From contig JABFWL010000240.1 of NCBI GenBank assembly GCA_013362315.1, positions 1 to 32,286 of the forward strand: a stretch of 32,286 nucleotides of DNA, written 5' to 3'. Positions 27,240 through 32,286 of the stretch are shown one piece after another. This DNA is from Catenulispora sp. (GTDB lineage: Bacteria; Actinomycetota; Actinomycetes; Streptomycetales; Catenulisporaceae). Within the stretch, counting starts at the first letter, position 1; the number at the start of each line of letters is the position of its first letter. The position numbers and the translations under genes were made by a program. The notes under the pieces are model-generated. The model did no database searches, was not told where the DNA came from, and saw nothing but the letters and a program-made list of their open reading frames with translations.

Positions 27240-28682
27240 ATGTCTGCTCCCGCACTGTCCGTCGCCACCGAGCCCGGTGCCCCGCCCGCCCGGCTCGAAG
27301 GCCGCGAGCGCCTGGCGCTCGTCGTGCTGCTGACCGCGAGTTTCACCCTCGCCGTGGACTTCTCGATCCTGAACGTCGCGCTGCCGCACATCGGCCGCGA
27401 CGTCGGGATCGGAACCGATCACCTGCAGTGGATCGCCACCCTGTACGCGCTGTGCGCCGCCGGGTTCACGCTCTTCTTCGGCCGCGTGTCCGACCTTGTC
27501 GGCCGCAAGCGGCTGTTCCTGATCGGCATGGCCGTGCTCGGCGTGTCATCGCTGTGCGGTGGGCTCGCCGTCGACCCGATCATGCTGTTCGCCGCACGCG
27601 TGGCGCAGGGCACCGCGACCGCGATGGTCACGCCGGCCGCGCTGTCGCTGCTGACGACGAACTTCCCGGAGGGGCCGGCCCGCGACCGCGCGCTGGGACT
27701 CAACGGCGCGCTGATGGCCGCCGGATTCACCACCGGAGCGCTCCTCGGCGGCGTCCTCACCGATGTCGTCAGCTGGCGGTGGGCGTTCTTCGTCAACGTC
27801 GTCGTCGCGGTCCTGGTCCTGGCGGTCGCCCCGGCGGTGCTCAGCGAGAACCGTGCCGACCACCGCCCGAGGCTCGACCTTCCCGGCGCCCTGACCGTCA
27901 CGCTCGGGCTCGCCGGGATCGTCTACGGCGCGACCGCCGCCGGACAGCACGGCTGGGGGAGCACGGCCGCGTGGGCCAGCTTCGCCGTCGCGGCTGTCGC
28001 ACTGGTCGCCTTCTGGAGTGTCGAGCGGAAGGTCTCCGAACCGCTGGTCTCCTTGACGATGCTGCGCCGGCGGAACGTCGCGTGGGGGAACCTCGCCGGG
28101 CTGGTGGCGTTCGCGACCGAGACCTCGCTCGTGTTCCCGCTCACCCTGTATCTGCAGGACGTGCTCGGCCTGTCCCCGATGATGGCCGGACTCTCGTTCG
28201 GGGTGCTCGGAGTCGGGACCGTGCTGGGCGGGCTGCTCGCTGCCCGGTTCATCGCCCGCACCGACGCCAGGAAAGCGATCATCACCGGATTCACCGTCCA
28301 AGCCGCCAGCACGATCCCGCTCGCGCTGCTCGGCGACGGCAGGAGCTGGATCGTCCCGATGCTGGCCCTCACCTTCTTCGGCGGCGTCGCGAACCTCGTG
28401 GCCATCGTCGGGTACGTGGTCGCCTCCACCTCCGGTGTGCCGAACCGGCAGCAGGGCCTGGCGACGGGGCTGGTGACGATGAGCCAGCAGGTCGGGATAG
28501 CGCTCGGCACTCCGATCCTGTCCGCGATCATCATCAGCCAGGCCTCGAGCGGGCTGCTGCCGGGTATCCGGGCCGCGATCCTGGCCGATGGCTTGCTGTG
28601 CCTGGCCGCCGCGGTTCTGATCGCCGTCGTTCTGAGGCTTCCGAGTCCTGCGGCTGGTTCAGGACCGAAGCCGGATGCGTAG
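27240..28682 (+). CDS. MFS drug-efflux transporter, DHA2 (EmrB/QacA) family, 14 TM
   Basis: The 480-residue protein starts at ATG 27240 with AAGGA nine bases upstream. The usual hallmarks are present: FTLAVDFSILNVALPHIGRD in TM1, the motif-A loop FGRVSDLVGRKRLF after TM2, ARVAQGTATAMVTPAALSL in TM4, motif C in TM5 (LNGALMAAGFTTGALLGGVL) and fourteen hydrophobic segments. It would export a hydrophobic drug or metabolite by proton antiport. The last residues (PSPAAGSGPKPDA) overlap a possible transposase remnant on the other strand, so the natural C-terminus may have been altered. The divergent MmyB regulator next door probably represses it. Confidence 0.9.
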   Translation: MSAPALSVATEPGAPPARLEGRERLALVVLLTASFTLAVDFSILNVALPHIGRDVGIGTDHLQWIATLYALCAAGFTLFFGRVSDLVGRKRLFLIGMAVLGVSSLCGGLAVDPIMLFAARVAQGTATAMVTPAALSLLTTNFPEGPARDRALGLNGALMAAGFTTGALLGGVLTDVVSWRWAFFVNVVVAVLVLAVAPAVLSENRADHRPRLDLPGALTVTLGLAGIVYGATAAGQHGWGSTAAWASFAVAAVALVAFWSVERKVSEPLVSLTMLRRRNVAWGNLAGLVAFATETSLVFPLTLYLQDVLGLSPMMAGLSFGVLGVGTVLGGLLAARFIARTDARKAIITGFTVQAASTIPLALLGDGRSWIVPMLALTFFGGVANLVAIVGYVVASTSGVPNRQQGLATGLVTMSQQVGIALGTPILSAIIISQASSGLLPGIRAAILADGLLCLAAAVLIAVVLRLPSPAAGSGPKPDA

Positions 28683-28740
28683 CGCTGCGACGGTCACGGT
28701 GCCCAGGAACACATAGCCGCGCTCGTCGTGGCGCCGGGGG
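28659..28740 (-). pseudogene. Possible C-terminal remnant of an IS transposase
   Basis: A minus-strand frame reads RRHDERGYVFLGTVTVAALR, then IRLRS, and stops at 28659. It reminds me of C-terminal tails of some actinobacterial IS5-like transposases, but this is memory of a family pattern, not an alignment. It overlaps the last 24 bases of the efflux gene and has no start or other domain. If right, it marks an old insertion at the edge of a rearranged patch. Confidence 0.3.
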
Positions 28741-28748
28741 CGGCTTGA

Positions 28749-29014
28749 TCATCGCACCGTCCGCAGCAGCTCCGCACCGAGCGCTGTGCACTCGTGCCAA
28801 GCCGCCTTGCCCTCTCGCCGCGTGACGATCAGCCCGGCTTCTCGCAGCGCCGAAGCGTGCTGCGAGGCCGATGCCGGGCTGATCCCCAGATCGTGGGCCA
28901 GCTTGCCGGTCGTGCGTTCCTCGGCGAGCGCTTGGAGCACCTGCGCGCGGGTGCGGCCACGGTCTTGATCGAGACGCCGGCCAGCTCGGCGACGTCCTTG
29001 AGCGTTACGGCCAT
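28749..29014 (-). pseudogene. LacI/ArsR chimeric remnant
   Basis: From ATG 29014, preceded by AAAGGGA, the first 19 residues (MAVTLKDVAELAGVSIKTV) are the helix-turn-helix start of a LacI-family regulator. At about 28958 the homology stops. In a different frame the same strand then encodes the C-terminal winged helix of an ArsR-like regulator, from GRTRAQVLQALAEERTTGKL through LGISPASASQHASALREAGL to a stop at 28749. Neither protein is complete: the LacI sensor domain and the ArsR N-terminal part are missing. A deletion joining two genes is the simplest explanation. A 63-residue wHTH peptide could still be made from an internal ATG at 28940. Confidence 0.7.
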
Positions 29015-29107
29015 GCGGCGTCCCTTTGTCGACAGTCGGTGACGGGCTCCCGCCACATCCGAGATACGAGGCCCGGAGTCCAACCTGTGGCCCCCGTCAT
29101 CAGAGCT

Positions 29108-29136
29108 TTGACTCTCATCCGCGCAAAGCCGATAAT
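29108..29136 (+). promoter_or_regulatory. Consensus-like promoter TTGACT-N17-GATAAT
   Basis: TTGACT (29108-29113) and GATAAT (29131-29136) are spaced by exactly 17 bases, close to the housekeeping sigma consensus. Transcription would begin near 29143 and read the BTAD fragment at 29235. It is the best-looking promoter in the window and may be left over from the gene originally here. Confidence 0.55.
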
Positions 29137-29234
29137 CTACGGACGATTGGGCAGTTCCATCGCACGGCCGCCACACAGCCGAATCTCGGCGACGTGGTCA
29201 CCGCAGCCGCCGCGCCGATCCCGACCGGCAGTCG

Positions 29235-29504
29235 ATGATCTCGACCGTCATCGACGTCGCGCACACCCTCGCCGGAGCGTATCTGGCCGATCGCCAGTTC
29301 CCGTCCGCGCGGCTGGCGATCAGCCACGGCCTGCTCGCCGCGCCGTATGCCGAGCTCCTGTACCGGGACCTGATGGTGATCGTGGCAACCGAGGCGCGGC
29401 CGGACCGCGACGACGAGCTGACGGCGCTGTTCGGCACGTTCAACGAGGTCTGCGACGAATACGGCGTGCCGCCGATGCCGCAGACGGTGCGGATCATGCA
29501 GTAG
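29235..29504 (+). pseudogene. Fragment resembling a bacterial transcriptional activator domain (BTAD)
   Basis: The 89-residue frame starts at ATG 29235 without a good ribosome-binding site. From about residue 10 it reads AGAYLADRQFPSARLAISHG, then AAPYAELLYRDLMVIVATEA, and ends FNEVCDEYGVPPMPQTVRIM. This matches the TPR-like C-terminal end of BTAD domains in SARP/AfsR and LysM-BTAD regulators (family knowledge). The DNA-binding and N-terminal parts are absent, so it is a truncated relic rather than a working regulator. A stand-alone small protein cannot be ruled out because the frame is intact and has a promoter upstream. Confidence 0.55.
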
Positions 29505-29569
29505 CTCAATGGCCTGATCCGGGTCCGCAGGCCGGTTCCGGGGCTGCGGACGGTCTCCTGACAACCTGC

Positions 29570-29608
29570 ACGGCCGGGTCTCGGGGGCGAACCCCGCGAC
29601 CCGGCCGT
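29570..29608. terminator. Bidirectional hairpin between the BTAD fragment and the wall-binding protein gene
   Basis: ACGGCCGGGTC (29570-29580) pairs with GACCCGGCCGT (29598-29608); inside, GGGG and CCCC can pair further. It lies between convergent frames, 66 bases after the fragment's stop and 41 bases past the stop at 29650. A T-rich run follows on the plus strand. Confidence 0.75.
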
Positions 29609-29649
29609 CTGTTGTTCAGTTAGTCCCAGCTGTTTTCAGCCGGCCCCGC

Positions 29650-31650
29650 TCAGCCCCGGGTGAAGTGCGGCGTCACCAGGTTCGGGGTCTTCGCCGCCGG
29701 GTGGACCGGGATCGACCCGGTGCCGGAGGCCGTGCCGATGTCCGCCGCCAGCTGCTTGTCGACCGACAGCGGCAGGGCGTTCGGGCCGCCGAAGACGTAG
29801 CCCCAGTTCGCCGCGCCGCGGTTGGCGTCGATCAGCGCGTTCTCGTCGGCGGTCAGGCCGCCGCTGACCGGGTCCGGGTCCACCAGCAGCAGCGGGCCGC
29901 CCTGGAAGCCCATCAGGGCGCCGCCGGCCAGCGAGTCCGGCCAGTTGGCGCCGGTGGCCACCCCGACGCTGCTGAAGGAGCCGAAGATGTCCCGGGCGAC
30001 CAGGTACGAGGTCTGGTACCGGTCGCCGCCGACCTCGGTCGCGAATCCGGTCCAGCCCGCGGCCTTCACGGCCGTCGCGGCGTCGCCGCCGATCGCCACC
30101 ACGCCGACGCCGGCGTCCGACTTGTGCAGCAGGTAGTCCTCGGTCGCCTTCGGCATGGTCTTGCCGTCGGTCAGCACCACCACCATGCCCTTGTAGGTGC
30201 CGGCCGCGGCGCCGGCCGACAGCGCGTCGGCGGCCTTGGCGCCGGTGGCCACCAGCACGTACTTGGCGTTCGGGTCGACCTCGTCGGCGATCTTGGTCGC
30301 GGTCTCGAAGCGGTCCTTGCCGGCCACCCGGTCCACGGTGTAGCCCAGCGCCTTCAGCTTGGCGTCGACCGCCGGGGCGATGGCCGCCGTGCCGCCGAGC
30401 ACGTGCACGACGCCGCCGCGCGGCAGGATCCGCTGGATCTCGGCCTGCGTCTCGGAGCTCAGCGTCTTGCTGTCGGTGAGCAGCAGCGGGCCGTTCTTGT
30501 GCGCGGCCAGCGTGGAGCCGCCGAGCGCGTCGGCGAACACGTCGGAGCGGGACAGCACCACCGACTCCGCCTGCGGCCGCCGGTCGGTCGCCGGGGCGCC
30601 GGCGGTCCGCCACTCGTTGTGCGAGGCCAGCACCGCGGTGTCGGTGCGGTCGAAGCCGGCGAAGCGGGTGACCACGCCCTTGGAGTCGGTGCGCACGGCC
30701 AGGCCGCCGCTGAGCGCGGACACGCTCTTCTCCAGCGCCGGGCTCGGCGCCGCGGCGGCGAGCGCGTCGGCCAGCACCACCTGGTAGGTGCCGTCGTTCG
30801 CGTCGCCCTTCTTGACGGCGCGGTTCTTGTACTCGAAGGCGACGGTCTGGTGCTTGTTGTCGGCCTCGAAGATCGGCGCCGAGTGGGTGCCGGTGAGCCA
30901 GGTGATCTGCTTCGGCGTGGACCAGGCGTTGTTCACGAACGTGGTCGCGAACAGCTGGGCGTCGCCGTCGGCGTCGGTGCGGACGAAGACCACGGACTTG
31001 CCGTCCGGGGAGATGGTCGGAGTCGAGCCGCCGGTGGTCGCGTCGCCCGGGGCCACGATCGTGGTCAGGTGCTCGCCGGCCTGGTCCCAGCTGGCGACCG
31101 AGATGCCGGTCTTGCCGGTGGCGTCGGTGGTCTGCACCACGATGCTGCCGAGCTTGTCGGCGGCGATGTCGGCGTTGCTCAGGCCCACGCCCGCCGGCGC
31201 GGTCTTGATCACGTCGAAGGTCGGGTTCGGGGCGTCCATCGAGTCGCCGTTGGCCAGCGCGCCGACGATCTTGGCGGCGGCGCCGTCGCCCTCGGTCCAG
31301 TACACGTACTGGCTGTAGGTCTCCCAGACGGTGTGCGTCGGCTTGACGCCCTGGGCGATCTTGATCGCGTGGCTGCCGTCGAAGTCGGCGGTGTAGACCG
31401 CGTTGTCGGCGCCGACGTAGGCGAACCGGCCGCCCTGGCCGGCCCAGGAGACGTCGTGCGCGCCGGCCGGCAGGGCGATCTTCGCGCCGCCCACGACGTT
31501 GATCGCGCCGTCGGCGGTGATGGTGACCGGGCTCGGCGCGTCGCCGAAGGTGGTCGCGTGCGCCGCGCCCCCGGCGGCGAGTGCGGAGCCGATGGAGGAG
31601 GCCAGGACCGCGGCGACCGCGACCGGCTTCCGAGAGAACTTGCTGGACAC
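29650..31650 (-). CDS. Secreted TolB-like propeller protein with cell-wall-binding repeat 2 (CWB2) domains
   Basis: The 666-residue protein is read from GTG 31650, eight bases after GGGGAGGG; upstream codons in the same frame carry no signal peptide, whereas this start gives one (1-32, ending AAHA). Residues about 35-370 resemble a WD40/TolB-type propeller (ISPDGKSVVFVRTDADGDAQ; VYWTEGDGAAAK). Residues about 370-660 hold three CWB2 (PF04122-type) repeats, marked by RFAGFDRTDTAVLAS, VDRVAGKDRFETATKIADEV and VGGDRYQTSYLVARDIFGSF, each followed by a SDVFADALGG-like stretch. CWB2 domains anchor proteins to wall polymers. The function of the propeller is unknown. It has its own terminator and a palindromic leader. 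Confidence 0.87.
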   Translation of the reverse strand: MSSKFSRKPVAVAAVLASSIGSALAAGGAAHATTFGDAPSPVTITADGAINVVGGAKIALPAGAHDVSWAGQGGRFAYVGADNAVYTADFDGSHAIKIAQGVKPTHTVWETYSQYVYWTEGDGAAAKIVGALANGDSMDAPNPTFDVIKTAPAGVGLSNADIAADKLGSIVVQTTDATGKTGISVASWDQAGEHLTTIVAPGDATTGGSTPTISPDGKSVVFVRTDADGDAQLFATTFVNNAWSTPKQITWLTGTHSAPIFEADNKHQTVAFEYKNRAVKKGDANDGTYQVVLADALAAAAPSPALEKSVSALSGGLAVRTDSKGVVTRFAGFDRTDTAVLASHNEWRTAGAPATDRRPQAESVVLSRSDVFADALGGSTLAAHKNGPLLLTDSKTLSSETQAEIQRILPRGGVVHVLGGTAAIAPAVDAKLKALGYTVDRVAGKDRFETATKIADEVDPNAKYVLVATGAKAADALSAGAAAGTYKGMVVVLTDGKTMPKATEDYLLHKSDAGVGVVAIGGDAATAVKAAGWTGFATEVGGDRYQTSYLVARDIFGSFSSVGVATGANWPDSLAGGALMGFQGGPLLLVDPDPVSGGLTADENALIDANRGAANWGYVFGGPNALPLSVDKQLAADIGTASGTGSIPVHPAAKTPNLVTPHFTRG

Positions 31651-31671
31651 TGGTTGACCCTCCCCGGGACG

Positions 31672-31695
31672 GATGTCGACCCCATGTTCGACATC
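31672..31695. promoter_or_regulatory. GATGTCGA-N8-TCGACATC inverted repeat in the leader of the CWB2 gene
   Basis: Perfect 8-bp arms with an 8-base spacer begin 22 bases upstream of the GTG start. Dyads of this size commonly bind dimeric repressors, though it could also be an RNA hairpin in the 5' leader. Confidence 0.45.
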
Positions 31696-32090
31696 ACAGA
31701 GGCGCAAGAATACACACGCGCGTGCGAGAGATCGCACCCTGGTTTGCATTGTGTGGGGCCGGTGTGGGCGCCCCCGGACGCGGCTGCCGTCAGGCACGGG
31801 CCGGGCCGACGGTCATCAACTGGACCTCAAATCCGTGACGGCGGTTAATGCGTGGCCTGACGCCCATGCGCTCCCCCTCTGATATGCGAAGTCGTGCATG
31901 CGTTCGAATTTGAGGTTGACGAGGGTTTATCGGATGAACCTCTTATCCATGCCCTAAGATACGGTGTTCGGCGGCAGTGCCAGTTCGCTCGAGTTCGAGC
32001 CGGATTCCCGACCGGAAACGCAACAGGAACGCAGGGTTCACATATGGCTTCCGTGCAAGCTCGCAACCGGACCGGCGGCGGTGATCACCG
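31696..32090. other. Long intergenic region with AT-rich promoter-like patch
   Basis: No gene is credible here; open frames are short and lack codon bias. Around 31880-31965 the DNA becomes AT-rich and carries TTGACG (31916-31921) and TAAGAT (31955-31960), not ideally spaced, and GAGGTT/AACCTC arms around 31913-31942. These probably form the promoter region for the rightward gene. The other end must hold the promoter of the leftward CWB2 gene; TATTCT on the minus strand near 31710 is a weak -10 candidate. Confidence 0.35.
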
Positions 32091-32098
32091 GTGATCAC
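32081..32098. promoter_or_regulatory. 18-bp perfect palindrome at the start of the last gene
   Basis: GTGATCACCGGTGATCAC is fully self-complementary and covers the proposed GTG start (32091). It may be an operator, or a hairpin that hides the start codon. Confidence 0.4.
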
Positions 32099-32286
32099 GG
32101 CGGACGGCGTCGAGGAGGCGCCGCGGATCGGGGCGGGAGCGCCGGGCCGGCACGCCGCCTGGACGGCGGTCGGGGAGTCCAGGGCGGCCGGGCGTCGGCC
32201 GACGGCTCTGCTGGTGGCGCCGGCGGTGTGCTCGGCGGTGCTCGCCGGGGCGGCGGTGGCGCTGGTGGTCCACGGCGCGCAGTCCG
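32091..32286 (+). CDS. Start of an unidentified membrane protein (continues past window)
   Basis: An open frame begins at GTG 32091, directly after an in-frame TGA at 32082, and runs to the window edge (65 residues). An N-terminal 35-residue polar stretch is followed by a hydrophobic segment at about 39-60 (ALLVAPAVCSAVLAGAAVAL), probably a TM helix or uncleaved signal anchor. GC-rich third positions support coding. No Shine-Dalgarno is evident, and the start lies inside an 18-bp palindrome, so a later start is possible. The family cannot be recognised from this piece. Confidence 0.5.
   Translation, partial: MITADGVEEAPRIGAGAPGRHAAWTAVGESRAAGRRPTALLVAPAVCSAVLAGAAVALVVHGAQS

Noticed and set aside
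31845-32066. Short minus-strand frame in the intergenic region before the last gene
   Set aside because: No ribosome-binding site, no codon bias and no recognisable domain.

Overview
The window is GC-rich DNA (GC-biased third codon positions, GTG/TTG starts, many 4-bp stop/start overlaps) from an actinomycete. The mix of secreted multidomain proteins, cell-wall-binding repeats, a LAL-type LuxR regulator, a GDSL esterase carrying a ricin-type lectin and an XRE/MmyB regulator beside a drug-efflux gene fits a soil, Streptomyces- or Catenulispora-like chromosome. The species cannot be fixed from sequence alone.

Layout. 1-8886: a huge secreted protein (PQQ-like propeller, choice-of-anchor D repeats, two L-type-lectin-like domains) runs leftwards off the window. 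Diverging from it is a tightly overlapping three-gene operon: a processive family 2 glycosyltransferase and two ArnT/PMT-like membrane glycosyltransferases. 8901-10913: an intact IS1634-like insertion sequence sits just downstream of that operon. 10985-15157: a LAL/LuxR regulator diverges from a GNAT-S41 peptidase pair. 15158-17867: an accessory patch with a decayed gene, a striking AT-rich inverted repeat, and an AAA ATPase with a C-terminal PD-(D/E)XK-like domain. 17868-21551: a NarL-type two-component system upstream of a secreted S33 tripeptidyl-aminopeptidase-like lipoprotein. 21753-25974: a rightward run of small enzymes (GNAT, nucleotidyltransferase, VOC protein, quinone-oxidoreductase-like enzyme) ending with a secreted SGNH esterase fused to a CBM13 lectin. 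26048-28682: an XRE/MmyB regulator diverging from a 14-TM efflux pump. 28659-29504: a scar of gene remnants (possible transposase tail, a LacI/ArsR chimera, a BTAD fragment). 29650-31650: a secreted propeller plus cell-wall-binding-repeat protein. From 32091: the start of an unidentified membrane protein.

Working together: the left end looks like a surface glycan or glycoprotein locus (glycosyltransferases plus a divergent lectin-bearing exoprotein). The two-component system may control the adjacent peptidase. The MmyB regulator very probably controls the divergent efflux gene. No complete CRISPR, phage or biosynthetic cluster is visible. The least-explained signals are the 13-bp AT-rich inverted repeat in front of the AAA ATPase/nuclease gene, the five 24-bp repeats that give the MmyB regulator an octapeptide-repeat tail, and the remnant cluster at 28.7-29.5 kb.
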